Source of the DNA: Spirodela intermedia
Lineage: Eukaryota; Streptophyta; Magnoliopsida; Alismatales; Araceae
DNA length: 64,000 nt
Assembly (NCBI GenBank): GCA_902729315.2
Contig: LR746272.1
Location: 8,984,327-9,048,326 of the forward strand
Direction of reading: 5' to 3'
The notes under the pieces were generated by a model, which was not told the origin of the DNA, made no database searches, and worked only from the letters and a program-made list of their open reading frames with translations. Below, one piece after another: positions 34,132 to 47,600 of this stretch. Position 1 is the stretch's first letter; each line of letters begins with the position of its first letter. Made by a program: the position numbers and the translations under genes.

Positions 34132-37100
34132 ATGAGAGCAGCTGCTCCGGCGGCGCTCCGCCGAGCTCTGTTCTTCTTCCTCTTCTTGGCGGCGGCTCTG
34201 AACTGCAGTCTCGAGGGAGGGGAGCCCATGCGCAGACTCTCCCCAAGGAGGAAGGTGAGTAATAACGACGACCGCCCTCCTCCGCTCTGCTCCCCCTCGC
34301 CATGGAATCGCCAGGAGCTGCTCGCCCTGTTCTCGACTTCTCTCGTCTTCTCGAGCCTGGGGGTTGGGTTGGCGACCACTCAGTTTTTTCCGTCTTAATT
34401 GGGCAAAACATTTATTTTCTCGGCTCCTCATCGAGTAAGAAAATCCCGTCAGCAATCCGAAAATTTTTCAGACGTGTTCGGATGTAGAACCTATCCTCTT
34501 TGTGCGTTCCCCGACCTAAAGTCTTGTGTTTCTCCATTCTTTCTTTTAAACTTTAACGAACCTAACATCCCCGCGCTCAATTTTCGTATCCTCTGAATCG
34601 GCGGAACTGGGCAGTGACCTCTCTCGGAACTACATCAACGGCTCCATACCTGCCACAAATTGGACTTCCCTTCCTCTGAAAAGCTTGTAAATCACCACCA
34701 TTCCGATCCTTACATCCCCGTCAACGCAAATTTGATTTCTCTATTCCGTGGTCTAGATGGTAGTGGATCTAAGCAAGGGATTTGTTGTGTACCACTGCAG
34801 AAACGTTCTGGCAAACCGTATCTCGGGTACGATTCCTGAGGAGATAGGGAATATTACAACGCTTGAAGAACTGTAATGCCTCCATATCCTCTTTGAAAAA
34901 AGACATTTTCCTAACGAACCGGCATTGTTTATTTGAAACAGTTGGCAATCGACAAGTTTTATTTCTAATTAAGCCTTTCTTTGAAGCGTCTTGGAGAGCA
35001 ATATAATGCAAGGGCCTATTCCTCGTGGTCTCGGAAAGTTGGTTGAATTACGGTCACTGTACGCCCCCCCTAGTTTCCGTTCTATTCTACTTTCCCATTG
35101 AATTGTTCTTCTTTATGTGAACCAAAGAGAATGGAAAAAACTATTAACTTCTATGATCGTCGCAAATAAATGTGAATATTAAAGAAAATTAATGGAAGAC
35201 CATCATATTATTGCAGGCTTCTTTCTTGCAACAACTTCTCCGGTGAGCTTCCAGAAACCCTTGGTGACTTGACGAATTTGACGAATTTGTACGCTCTCAA
35301 CTGTTACATTTTTGGACTCCTTGAATGGTTAAAGGATCCTCTTGTTCTTGATAATCAGTGCTGGACTTTTCTTTTTTCAGTAGGATTGACGGGACTGAGA
35401 TATCTGGGAAGATACCAAGCTTCATTGGGAACTGGACGAAACTAAACAGACTGTAAGCCCAGCTGTCTTTATTTGTCTTTTCCCAGCGCAGTTTATCATC
35501 TGAAAAGGATGTCTCTACTACATGCAATTCTCATGAGCTATACGTTTTCTAATGTCGCAGTGACATGCAAGGAACATTCATGGAGGGTCCCTTTCCACCC
35601 GAGTTCTCATCATTGCAGAAGTTAATGCAGTTGTACGTGTAGCTTTAGCCTTTTCCCGTACTCAGGGGTGTTGTCTGTGTTAATGGACAGTAGTGATAAT
35701 AGCTCTGTTGGCTTTTCTTTTGTAGGAGAGTCACTGACCTGAAAAATGCCGGTGGTAGCTTCCCTCCCATTGAGAAAATGTCAGATTTAGAAGAGTTGTA
35801 AGACTACGAATGTTATTTATCCACCCGCATGAATATACTTTTGACAATTTGTTGACAGGTTTCCCTGTGTAAACACTGCCAGGGTTCTGCGAAATTGCTC
35901 AATATCTGGCAGCATCCCGGGTTACATTGGCACTTTTGCTCAACTGGAAATCCTGTAAGTTCTTATACAAAAATATTTGCAAAATTTGTTGTTCGAGCGG
36001 TAATCATGTTTGCATTTGACAATTTTCTTTGATATTTTAGGTTAAAAGTCCGTTTCTATGATGCCTTGAATAGGGGGAGACATGCTGCATCTTTTAGTTT
36101 GTTTAGAACATCTGCATGTGATCGTCTGCAAGGTCTAGGGGCACTGCCGCAGATATCTCTGGACCACCTCTGTGGTGTAACTTCTTAATTTGAAGCCATC
36201 CATGAGCCTGCATTTTAGTATGATCATACTTTTTCGGTCTGTATATTCCCCAAAGGAAGCGTAGCAATCGAGCTTGGTGCAGATTTTTGGTTCAGCTACC
36301 CTTGTCTGATGATAGTATGTATATGGCCGTTGATGTTGGCAGTTGTCGGGCGAAATAATATTTGGTCATTCATAACATAGTCTCCAATTTCCTTCTCTAC
36401 CACAGAGGGAGAAAAACTGTAATCGGGAACCCTAGTCATATCTTATACCATCAAAGATGTGGGAGCCACTGGTTACTAAAGATATGGAAAATGATTCAGA
36501 TTTTCACTTATTCTGGGGCCGAATGTAAGTTAATAAATGAGATTGTGGTCGTTACATGTGTAGTGGTATCGACCTTTGGGAGTATTCCATGGTACGTACT
36601 CTGAAAAAACCTTTAAAGGTTGAGATTTTTGAGTAATCTTAGAATTGAAACCCATTCGCAGAAAATGAATGAATTTTAAGTTAAAATTCCTATACTATTT
36701 TTCACGTAAAACTAGAAAAATAGTCAACTTCATCTTACTTTACATACTTGTTCCCACATCAATGATGTTCATGCAGCCTTTTTTCTCGCTCTCGTAATTG
36801 CTAGATTATCATCAATATGGGTTTATCATGTCGATCTTGAAATGAGGACTCGTACCTTGATAATCATTTTTTCTGGTCATAGGGAGAACAATTATTTGTC
36901 TCCGCTTTTGCACATTTTTGATGGACTCGTGCTGCAGAGATCTGAGCTTTAATAATTTGACGGGTGAAATACCAAAAAGCTTTGAGAATCTTGGACACTT
37001 AACCACTATGTAAGTGCCTGCAGATTCGATTCAATCAATGATTCAACTTAATATGCTGGTGGGAAAGTCAGAAGATTTATACCCTTTCTGTTGAAGGAAC

Positions 37101-37892
37101 GTTTTCATGATAATTTTATTGTATCCCGCACTTGGTTTGATTTTGCATAATCAGTTATCTTACAAGCAACAAACTTACTGGATCAATACCCGATTGGATT
37201 AGGAGAACCAGAAAGAAGATGTACGTTTGTCTTCCAGGCAATATTTTGCATTTTATGTCCCAGTGAATTTTTTGTTGTGTATGAATCATCATCATAACAC
37301 AACGTTTAAATGTCAGGGATATTTCTTACAATACATTCACCGATCTTTCATCTGCACCACCTAACTGTGAGCAAGAATCACGGTAAGCATGTTTTTTGTC
37401 TGTCGCACCTGTTGCTTTTAATTATTGTGTCTGGAATTAAACTATGTTTACCTAACTTGCAGGAACTACGTTGCCAGCTTTTCATCGACCACAAGTGATT
37501 CGTAGGTTTCTGACATTGTTGAAGTCTATATTATATTATGGGTATCTCAAAAGTGTCTAAATGATTCACTCTCTCCGTTCAACCTTTGCAGGATAGCGTC
37601 GTGTTTAAAAAAGGACCTCCCCTGTGATGGCACACCTAAAAGTGGGTATAAATCTCCTTTCTACGAGACAGCTTCTGTACCTTTTCAGTTTGATTTTTTT
37701 TCTTTTGCATGGTTGGAGGAGAACAACCCTATGATTTGAAACTCTGACATACGAACATGACGTTCTCTTGATTAATTTTTTATTTGGCTTTTCGGAATTT
37801 CTGCAGACTATAACCTTTTCATAAATTGTGGAGGTGAAAGTGTGATTGTTGACGGCAACGAATATGAACGTGATACATCAGTGGAAGGCACA
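34132..37892 (+). pseudogene. RLK3: truncated LRR-malectin receptor kinase pseudogene
   Basis: Exon 1 (34132-34254) resembles RLK2 exon 1 but has a one-base deletion after the hydrophobic core (near 34215), shifting the frame. Part of intron 1, all of exon 2 and most of exon 3 are deleted; intron 1 joins exon 3 near 34490 at a short 'acc' overlap. Exons 4-16 remain (34615-34686, 34801-34872, then RLK1 positions plus 34734 up to 2907) and look open with intact splice sites. Exon 17 begins at 37807 and is cut at 37892, where retroelement sequence starts. Most of the malectin domain, the membrane helix and the entire kinase are absent. At best a secreted LRR fragment could be made, but the exon-1 lesions argue against it. 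Confidence 0.9.
34735..37892 (+). repeat. Near-identical duplicated tract, copy 2 (pairs with 1-3160)
   Basis: Matches RLK1 from intron 4 into the malectin exon, with isolated substitutions and one two-base length change. The intron matches show recent copying rather than protein-level constraint. Confidence 0.9.
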
Positions 37893-39106
37893 GGAGTAAA
37901 AAAAATATTCAGCTCTTGTCTGCACCGATGGTCTGGCATGAATTTCTCATCATAGTGAAAACATAGGCCTTAGGTCCAACGAGATTGAATTTCAGCAGCC
38001 TTGAGGTGCAGGCATGGACAGTGATCGATTTGAGGTACTCTACTAGTGAAGATATGCAGGACTTGTCGTCATTGGACTGGAACTATGGTATCCCTTGCGG
38101 TTGCTCCCGCCTTGTAGTGGCGGCCATATTTGGCGCCCATCGTACACCGAAGACCCTTTCTCTACTCCTCTATCTTGCTGCAGTCAACCTCCATTCTTCA
38201 ATGATATTAGCTCAATTTCAACCCTCTAGGTTGTTTGCATCATTGCTTCAAGGCCATGTGGGTTGAGGGCGATCACCTCTGCCTGTATCTCTCGCCAAAG
38301 ACCCTTGAGTAAGTTGCCTTCTAGAATGGCCTTTGACATGTTGCAGAACGGGATAATAATTCAAACTGCTCCCTGTAATCGTCCACTGACCTTGTTTGTT
38401 TGAGTTCGAAGAATTGGTGGCTGAGAGAGTTGGAGTGTTTATCTCCTAGCATTCCAACAACTTATGCTTTAGATCTTTCCAATTGCGGAATGGCCATCGG
38501 GATTTAACCTATTGGAGCTAGTGGAGGGCCTTTTCATCCATGCTGATGCACGCCTCTACCAGTTGCTCAGGTGTTGTTAGTTGAAAGGTGAAGAAATATA
38601 TCTCGACACAATATATCTAGTTTTCTGGGTTGGACCCTGTGAAGACAGAGAACTCTAGTTGTCGTCAAGGGTTGGGTTATAGAGATCCTTGTGGATGGCA
38701 GTAGTTTGACGGACTGTCGTGGGGGTATGAGTTGTCAAATGGATCTTCTCGGTAACAAGGGTTATCGGGCGGAGCCAGAGGTTGTACTGCACTTGTATCT
38801 CCAGGGGGCTACTCCTCCAATGGCTCTAGAAAAAATTTGATTTTGCCAACTCGATTAGGAGAAATGCCTACATGGCGTTAGATATTGTCTAGGATATGGG
38901 CCATCGACTCTAGTTGGTGAGAGATTAAATTCAGTCTTTGGCACATGTCTGTCTTCTCTGCTTGTATTACTTGAAGTTGTTCGTCATGAGCCGTCAGTTT
39001 ATTATTGGTGAGGAGCTAGAACTCCACCAGCTCTTTCTTGAGAGAGTCGAGCTTGGGATAGGAGGGTTTGGGCCCCATAGAAGCGTGGCTGTGCTCTGAT
39101 ATCAAT
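37893..39106 (-). mobile_element. Ty3/gypsy gag fragment, minus strand, left end truncated
   Basis: Reading the minus strand leftwards from the LTR at 39107, there is a two-base gap and then a tRNA-Met-type primer-binding site (TGATATCAGAGC, 39094-39105). A gag start at 39079 follows, with a helical N-terminal region and capsid-like sequence interrupted by stops. The element ends abruptly at 37893 against the RLK3 malectin exon; pol and the second LTR are missing. Confidence 0.75.
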
Positions 39107-39648
39107 TGATGATGACCCTTTGACTAAGGTGTCAAAATATGAACTGGTTTAATAGATAAACCTGTCTCGTACAAAACTCTAGCACCCAGGCTCCAGATGG
39201 CTCCCACAAGAAGACTGTGAATGGTTGAGAGACTGACGAGAGAGAGAGAGAGAGAGAGAGAAACTCAACAAGGGATACAGGGATATAGATAAAGAGAATA
39301 CAAAATAACTAAGACTTCTCAGGTCTTGGGGTCGCCAATGCGAGATGGCGAGTCTCCACTCCACACAGAGTTCTTCAAGAGGTTCTTCCGACCTCCCTTT
39401 CTTGTGGCCGCTCAGCCCCTCTTTATAGCCGAAGTCTTCTGGCATCGGCAACCGCCTCCTGTCTCACTCTAATCGGTTCCATCGGGACCTAAGTGCTGTG
39501 CTCTATCCCTGTTGGGTCTGTCCCAGTTCCCTGCCGAACTTCATCCGCCGCACATATCTCCTGTCTGCCTTGCTTTGTTCCTGGGCTGGGCCCGCTTCTT
39601 CAAGACCTCTTTCTCTATGAGCCCATTTGGGTTGTCAGGCTCTTAACA
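39107..39648 (-). mobile_element. LTR of the gypsy element (542 bp, 5' LTR, minus strand)
   Basis: Bounded by TG at the minus-strand start (39648, TGTTAAGAGC) and CA at its end (39107), with the primer-binding site two bases beyond. It contains a (GA)n run at 39238-39261. The next + strand bases, 39649 onward, are receptor exon-1 donor/intron sequence. Confidence 0.75.
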
Positions 39649-40480
39649 AAAGGTGAGTTATCTCGATGACCACTCTCCTCCCCTCTCCTCTTCCTCACCA
39701 CAGGATCGGCTACTCTCTCTCTCTCTCTCTCTGTCTATCTGCTTATCCGTTGTTCCTAGAAAGGTGTTGACACTTGATGCTCCCTCCATCGAAATCAGCA
39801 CAGCTTTGCCCCGATGTTGACCATACCATTTTTATCCCTTCTTTTATTCTTTTCCATTGACTTTATTATTAACCATTTGATGGGGCACGGCTATTGCCGC
39901 CCCGTTAGCCTCATCTGCTGCTTATTCCAAGAATAGTAAACCGTGCCAGAGATTCACTAGAGCTTAGCCTTCTAACCTGATATATTTGGTATTTAGAGGA
40001 GATAGCCGTGCCTGATTGGTGGTCAACGATCAAAAATGGTCCGACTTTGGTGGGTGGGTGTTCTAATGTTGGTCTGTTTAGCCGTGGGTGATTTTTTTTT
40101 AGATTACTTTTCTATATTGCATGCGGGCAAATTTCATTTCCGCATATTCATTGCTGTGGAAAAACTGACCCTCGTGGAGGATGGATTTGGTTAACGTCAC
40201 CATCGGTTCAGTCAACTGGCGACGTGGTCAATGGCGGCGTTGGTCAATGGACACGTTTGCAAGGAGGGATAACTGATGACGACCAACTGTTAATGGGCGA
40301 GCACTGCGTTGCCTCTTCTCCCGAAAGAGTATTGAGCGCATGTATCCAAGACATTTTACCGTCATAGTATGTTAAGATGACATCACCGACGTCAATGCGC
40401 CTGGCGTCATCAGATTATGAAAAGATATACATCGCATCATGAAGTAAATGAGATTTAAGCAGATGCGACGGTGTTGTCAT
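39649..40480 (+). other. Exon-1 donor relic fused to receptor 3' flank
   Basis: Immediately after the LTR, 'aaggtgagttatctcgatga' matches the exon-1 donor and intron-1 start seen at 14901 and 33021. By about 39740 the sequence becomes the receptor 3' flank (matching 6800-6940 and 25085-25910) and continues to about 40480. The 5' and 3' ends of the receptor unit are therefore fused here, with the whole gene body missing. No gene. Confidence 0.7.
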
Positions 40481-41213
40481 TAAATAATATATCTCTTGTT
40501 ATCTTGTGGATTCAATATTCACTTCTATCAAATCATCGTTACATATGCACTGCTTATCTTCTGTTGGCCAAGTATCTAGTGCTTATTTAAATCATAGTGA
40601 GCCATAGGAGCATGTTTGTTGCACGTCATGTGGGTCCAAATGACCTGTCAACCATTGTATAAACTTCATCTGCCATGTGTTCTAAGATGATCCATGCCCT
40701 CGTATATCATCAATATCATGTTCAAGATCACCTTGTCAGTAACATATCATAACTTTATCATCTACACATTTTCAGTTGACTTATTCACTTTGGGTCAAAG
40801 CGAGAACTAATTGCCTCATCACAAGGTCAAAGGGTAAGTTACATTGCTCATTGAATGAGTCAAACAACTTCACCCAGTTGTATCGATCGATGGTGATGTA
40901 GGTTGAATATATTAGGCATCCATTGCTATCATGTGATGATATATCTATTTATATCGTCACATGCCCAAGTGTTCTATGATTTGCAGCTGACTTTTCCAAG
41001 GGGGAGGGGGGTTATAGCGACCTAGGAGATAATTATTCCTCATTCAAATTATTCTCCAAAGTGGGTGACTAACTGTACCACTTACCAAGTCGCATGAACT
41101 CAATTATGTATGGCACTTCGTTAAAAAATGATCATTCTCCACGCATTCCAGCAATAAGTGGATGAAGATGCAGCTAAGAAGTGATTACTGAGCTGGTTTA
41201 AGAAGACGACTTC

Positions 41214-41220
41214 TATAAAA
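41214..41220 (+). promoter_or_regulatory. TATA-like box upstream of RLK4
   Basis: TATAAAA, 465 bp upstream of the RLK4 start codon. This would imply a long leader; the assignment is tentative. Confidence 0.3.
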
Positions 41221-41317
41221 TGCGGTCAATATAGGATGGCTTAATTTTCTTTAAATGCCTACCAAATATGGGGGGTGCATTATTATTACAATAGTGTCTC
41301 CATCCGCACAACGCATT

Positions 41318-41339
41318 CATGCATGCATGCATGCATGCA
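41318..41339. promoter_or_regulatory. RY-type (CATGCA) repeat array
   Basis: Five tandem CATG units, self-complementary over 20 bases. CATGCATG is the RY element bound by plant B3-domain factors (ABI3/FUS3/LEC2). It lies about 345 bp upstream of the RLK4 start. It could equally be a chance tetranucleotide repeat. Confidence 0.4.
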
Positions 41340-41684
41340 GAGGATCGGGTTTCCGGGATGCCCGCAGCCACCGTCTGCTCTGGTGGCCCCTCGAGTACCC
41401 AATCCTGTGAAGCATCCCGACCTCGCGTTGTCCTGTAGAGGTCGAAAGTATTGCAGCCGCCAGATTTGAACAGCTGCCGAGGCCCCACTGGAGAGCGGAG
41501 GCGCCGAAATCAGAGGGAAAAGGCGGATCGAAAGCCTTTTTTTTTCCTTCATTGGAAATCAGATCTGTCAGTCTGTCCCGTTCTCTCTCGCATTATCCCC
41601 TCTTCTCTTCCCTTCCCAGGATCCGGAGGTTTCTGCTTTGGGTCGTCCCTGCTGTGCTGTGCTTTGATTGACAGGTGAAGCGAG

Positions 41685-44600
41685 ATGAGAGCTGCTGCTC
41701 TGGCCGTGTACCGGCCGCCGAGGATTCACCGAGGGCTGCTTTTCCTTTTCCTGGCCGCGACTCTCAGCTGCTGCCTCCAGGGCCTGGGATCCCACGCCCA
41801 GACCCTTCCCCTTCCCCCCAATGAAGGTGAGACGCTCCGCCGGCGATTTCTTCCCTCCGTACTCGACATTCGTCCAGTGCTTCTTCGTCTCCCTCGGTGC
41901 TGCTCCTAAGCTCTACAATTTGCGGGGGGGATAAGAGAGAAAGAGAGACCGTACATGCTGTGGGACTAGAATGAGAAGGTCTACGGAGAGACCGATGGTA
42001 ACCAGTCGTTGGATCTGATCAATGCTACGGAGAGCCCGCCTCTGTGAACGGCGTCTTCAGTAGTGCCAATACTTGAACGAACACTGAGATGACCTGATTC
42101 AGGTGCGATGACACCCAAATCAGAGGCGGCTCTCGGTGGAGATCCTACTTGCTGCTGATCTATTTGCTTGATCGATAAGTTTCTCCTTCACCTTCGCCTT
42201 CACTCGTCTTACCTCAGATAGAACACGGACAAGCCTCCCACCAATATATGCGCAAAAGCGTCCCAATTTTTTTCAGATTTTTTTCGTCCGAATGATAACG
42301 CTGATGTAAACTCCTCGAAAGCGGAAATCATATGCATTCCGTGTCTTTGCGATCCTTTGATGGGAGATTTTTTTAATTTATTTTAGTAACAAAATTAAAG
42401 CGTTGATCCTCGCATTATTCTCTCTCCTTCCCTGCCTCCGGGGCGTTGCGGGGGAGCAGTCAACGCGCTCAGGCAAGCAGCGACGAAGCTGAAGATCCCC
42501 CCGACGCTATGGAATTTCAGTGTAAACCCTTGCTTCGATTGGCTGAAGGAAACCAAAAGCTCCGTCGTCTCCCACAACGTCGTCTGCGACTGCAACGCGA
42601 CGACCAACGTCTGCCATGTCGTCAGCATGTACTGATCTTCCCCTCCGCCTTCTCGAGTAGCATTTCATCGGATGGTCCGTTCTAACCCTACGCGTCGCTT
42701 ATTCGTTTTGGTCCGGGAAAAATTGTGCACAGAGAGGTCAAGGGGTACAATTTGACGGGAGTGCTGCCGGAGGAATTCGGCAACCTCACTTCCCTGTTCT
42801 TCATGTACGTTCGCTGCCCCGAATTGAAGTGTTTGTTCATTATTTCTTCTGTACTTCGAGGAATTGAACATCTCCACTCTCAATTTCTGTATCCTCTGAA
42901 TCTGCGGGACCGAACAGTGACCTGACTCGGAACTACATCAATGGGTCCATACCTGCCGCCGACTGGGCTTCGCTCCCTCTGCGAAACCTGTAAAATCACC
43001 AGCGTCCTCGTTGACGAAAACTCAGCTCCGCTATTCTGCGGCCCATGTGGTAGTAGATGTAACTGATATCCGTGTTCTGTACCACTGCAGATCCCTTCTG
43101 GGGAACCGAATCTCAGGTGCCATTCCCGAGGAGATTGGGAACATTACACCGCTTCGGTCACTGTAGTGCCTCATATCCTGTTCCTAGTAGATAATTTCTA
43201 CACAGTCCAGCATTGCTTCTTGGTGATGGTTGTTCATCGACAAACTTTTATTTGTGTTTGGTGCGTTCTTTGAAGTGTCTTGGAGAACAATATGATACAA
43301 GGACCGATTCCTCGTGGACTTGGAAAGTTGATCAACATAGAAAGACTGTAAGTCTCTAGTTTCTCTTCTATTCTTCTTCATGAATCGAATTGTTCTTCTT
43401 TACGCGAATCTAAGAAAATGGATGGAGACTGTTTGGTTGAACGATTGCAACTTGTGGGATGGTTAATGACAGAGCATGTTCTCTTTTTAGCTTTCTTTCT
43501 GCCAACAACTTCACTGGTGAGCTTCCAGAAGCACTTAGTAGGCTGACAAACTTGACAGATTTGTATGCCTCCAACTCTTGTATTTGTGGTGCTCTTAAAT
43601 TTGGACGAAGATGTTCTAGTGGGTAATAACGGGGGTACAATGGTGTTCTTGCAGTAGGATCGACGGCACTGAGATATCTGGGAAGATACCGAGCTGGATA
43701 GGGAACTGGACGAAGCTACGGAGATTGTTAGTCCCACGGATGACTGGCTGTCTTTATTTGCTTGTTTCGATATCTGCTTATGATTTTGAAAGGATACTTT
43801 GACCGTGTGGCATTTCCATGATATATACTTTCGCAAATGTCGCAGTGACATGCAAGGCACATCTATGGAGGGTCCCTTTCCGCCAGAGTTTTCATTACTG
43901 GAAGGCATAACTGAGTTGTACGTTTAGCTTTTTTCCGTTTCTCTACTTAAGTACAACTATCTGGGATAATACATTGTAAGGATAAGATATTTGTTGGCTT
44001 TATTCCGCAGGAGAGTCTCTGACCTGAAAAAGTCAGATGGTAGCTTCCCTCCCCTTGAGAAAATGCTAGGCATGCAACAACTGTAAGCGTACAGTTAGTG
44101 TATGTTTTAGCCCAATCGATTATCCTTTTCAGTTTACGTGACATATTTTTGGGGTAAATACTGCAGGGTTCTCCGGAATTGCTCGATATCTGGGATGATC
44201 CCTGATTACATCGGGAACATGACTAAACTGAAGACCCTGTACGGTTCCTAACCCCAATTTTTTGGATAATTTCATGATCAACTGATAATATTGTTTTAAA
44301 TTGTCTAATTTTTCGGGATAATTATGCTACGAGCCTGTCATGATGATCCTTTGAACAGACCAAAACAAGTCCGGATTTGCATCGGTTTAGAATATGCGAA
44401 TGTGTTGTTCTTGTTTATGTCAGTAGTTCTGCATGATCTTTCGTCACTGCCCTATAGGCATGTGGACTGCGTGTTATGTTGTAAATTTTGCTTGAAAAGG
44501 CATAGATGAGCATGCAATGCAGTTTAGTATCATCTTCTTTTTCTGTCATGTTTATTTCCCCGAAGATTTCTACCCATCAATCCTGGTTTCAGTATTTCAT

Positions 44601-47600
44601 TTAGGTAGTCTTCTGCTGGTTTCATATGTACAAGTGTTACTTCCCAGTAGTCTATTTTTGGTGGAATATTTGATGTCATCCACACAGTACTTGTTATTTT
44701 CTTCTTCTCTTCATAGTTTATTGTATTGCTGTGAACTGTGGACACATCCTTTACGACCAAAAAAATCACAGACACCAATTATCACAGGTATAGCAAATGT
44801 GTCCTTTGATAGAAAAGAAATTGGTTGTTATATATATAGTAATATCCACCCCAGGCATGATTCCTTGCTATGCACTCAACAGACAACCCTAAAAATGTTA
44901 GAGTTAGTAGAACTTTGATGGTGAACCTATTCTTAGAAAACGGACGAGTTTCGAGTTGAAGATCATTTACTGTCTTGGAGACAAAACTGGAATAATTGTG
45001 GTTATCATCTTTAGACTGCAGCCCTCTTCCAGCATCAATTATTTTCCTGTTGCCATTTCTCTTGCTTTCATCTTTGTTAGATTGCATGAAATATAAGTTG
45101 CTAATGTTTTCTCGAAAAATACTGAGCGCAAAAATCATGTTGCCTGCTCACAGGGAGAACCTTTTTTTTTTTTCGTCCAGTTTTTCCCCCTTTTAAAAAA
45201 CGTATGCTTTACTTGCAGGGATCTGAGCTTTAACAATTTGACGGGGGAAATACCGGAAAATTTCGCGAGTCTGCGAATCTTGGCCAATATGTAAGATAAT
45301 TTGGTCCGATTCACTTGGTGCTTCGGCTTCATAGACTAGGAAAATTTTAAGACTCATTCCTTTTCGATCTTTAGGCAGGCTTTTCTAGATGATTTTGTTG
45401 GATTCCATATTTAATGTTGGTTTTTCATATGCAGGTACCTTACAAACAACAGGCTTAATGGATCAATACCCGGTTGGATCAGTAGAAGTAGAGAGAACGT
45501 GTACGCTGTCTTCTTGAAATTTTCATGCAGTTTATATCCTAATACATTTTTCGTTCTCTTTGAACCACTATCTTAACGAAAAAATAAAATTTTCAGGGAT
45601 ATTTCTTATAATATGTTCACTGAAACTTCGTCTGCACCACCTAATTGTGACCAGGAATCACGGTATAATAATCCCTTTTGTTTCTCTGGGCTAATCTTAT
45701 TTAATTATAGTTTCTAGAATTGACAATGTTTAATCTGGCTTGTAGGAACTATGTTGCCAGTTTTTTATCGACAACAAGTAACTCGTAGGTTTCTTACATT
45801 GTTACAGTGCATATTTCTCTATGTTTCTCTTCGTGTTTACAAGGTGTTTGATCTCTTTACTCTCTTCATTTGACTTTTGTAGGGTACCTTCATGTTTAAG
45901 GAAAGACCTCCCTTGTGATGGGATAGCTAAAAGTGAGTATAAAATCTCCACTCTGTCGGATGGCTTTTTAGTTTTCTGTCTCGTTCTTCCTTTGTAGGGT
46001 TAGAAGAAAATATTCTTCTGATTTAGAAGTCTGATTTGTTTGGATGAATGACCATTTTCGTGTTTTTTGAATCTCTACAGACTATAACTTTTTCATAAAC
46101 TGTGGAGGTAAAAAGGTGACTCTTGGTGGAAATGAATATGAAATTGACTCATCATTGGAAGGCGCATCCAAATATTTTCATTCTAGCAGCGGAAAGTGGG
46201 CTTATAGCAGTACAGGAGACTTTATTGGGGGAAGCAGGGCATCATATGTTGCAGAAAATGCATCAATATTGACAATGCCCAATGCAGAATTGTACACATC
46301 CGCTCGTTTGAGTCCACTGTCTCTCAGATACTATGGTCTATGTTTGCAGCCAGGGAATTATACAGTCAAACTCCACTTTGCTGAGATAGTTTTTACTAAT
46401 GACCAGACATTTGCTAGTGTTGGAAGGCGTGTGTTTGATGTATCAATTCAGGTCAGTTGAGTTCTTTGGGCTTACAATATTCATGAGAATGAATACTTTC
46501 TTATTATTCTTCTCGTTGACATCTATGGTGCCTGCTGGATCACTTCAGGAAAAATATTCCTTGTTTATTTATCCTATAGCCTGTGTTCTCTATATTTAGG
46601 TTTTCAGTTTGTATGTAATTAACCAAGATTTATGTAGATCTAGTTAACAAAATTCCTTGCATTGAAACAGGGCCATAAGGTCTTAAGAGACTTCAACATT
46701 GTAGAAGCAGCCAATGGAACTGGCAAGGATATTACGTTGAATTTCACTGCCCTAGTAGTAGACAGTACTCTGGAGATCCATTTCATGTGGTCTGGCAAAG
46801 GGACAAATGCTATTCCTGCAAGAGGTGTATATGGGCCTCTCATATCAGCAATTTCGGTAACACCAAGTATGTTTGTAGGGATATTTTCTGTGCTTCCTTC
46901 TATACCATGTGATTGGTTGATTCTAATTTATTTTTTTTGTTATGTAGATTTCACACCTCGTATTTTCAAGGACAATAAGTTATCAGTTGCAGCCATCGTC
47001 GGAATAGTTGTTGCTTCAACTGTGTTTGTGATGCTCCTGATTTTGGGTCTTATATGGTTTTGGCTGAGAAGGAAAGCCATTGAGAACAATGGTGAGATAT
47101 CAATGACATATGCTATGTACTTACTCAAAAATAGTGTAGCGCATAAATCCTTCTATTTGTCAAAAACACAACCAAATATACCCATGATTTTGCACTCTTG
47201 CTATGTGCGTGTCTTATGCTTTAAGTATCTTCAACTGCATATATTATGCATTTCCTGATAAATATGTGCACTGGAGGAATCTTTATGTCTGAGAAGAAAA
47301 CAAAGCCATATTTGCACCTACTATTCTGTTAGGAACATCAAAAATAAACTAGCCTAGGTTTCTATAATTTCGTCGTTCCTTTGTATACCTTCCAGTGTTA
47401 GCAAGTGTACCTGACTAAGAAACTTAAGAGTTCTGATTTCGTAACCTTTATAACTGCAGAGAGCAAACAATCAAACTAATCGGCAGCTATTCATCATGGT
47501 TGTTTAGTGCACCTTCCTCACTGTACTGATCACTGTGTGGCTTTTTCTTATGTTTTCCCTTTATCAGAGCTCAGAGGTCTGAATTTGCCAACTGGCTCTT

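Larger units (their letters stand above)
40481..41684 (+). other. 5' flank / promoter region of RLK4
   Basis: Non-coding. No transposon or ORF of note from 40481 to about 41200. The proximal 480 bp contain a TATA-like box, an RY-type repeat and CT-rich leader sequence. The last 60 bp resemble the RLK5 leader ('gggtcgtccct...gtgctgtgctttga'). Confidence 0.5.

Noticed and set aside
37893-39648. A new gene or regulatory module replacing the RLK3 kinase
   Set aside because: Minus-strand reading shows a primer-binding site, gag-like sequence and a TG...CA-bounded LTR, so it is a retrotransposon fragment.
43378-43908. Minus-strand open frame of 176 codons, repeated at 53528-54058
   Set aside because: It is antisense to LRR exons 7-9 and their introns; it occurs twice only because RLK4 and RLK5 are nearly identical there.
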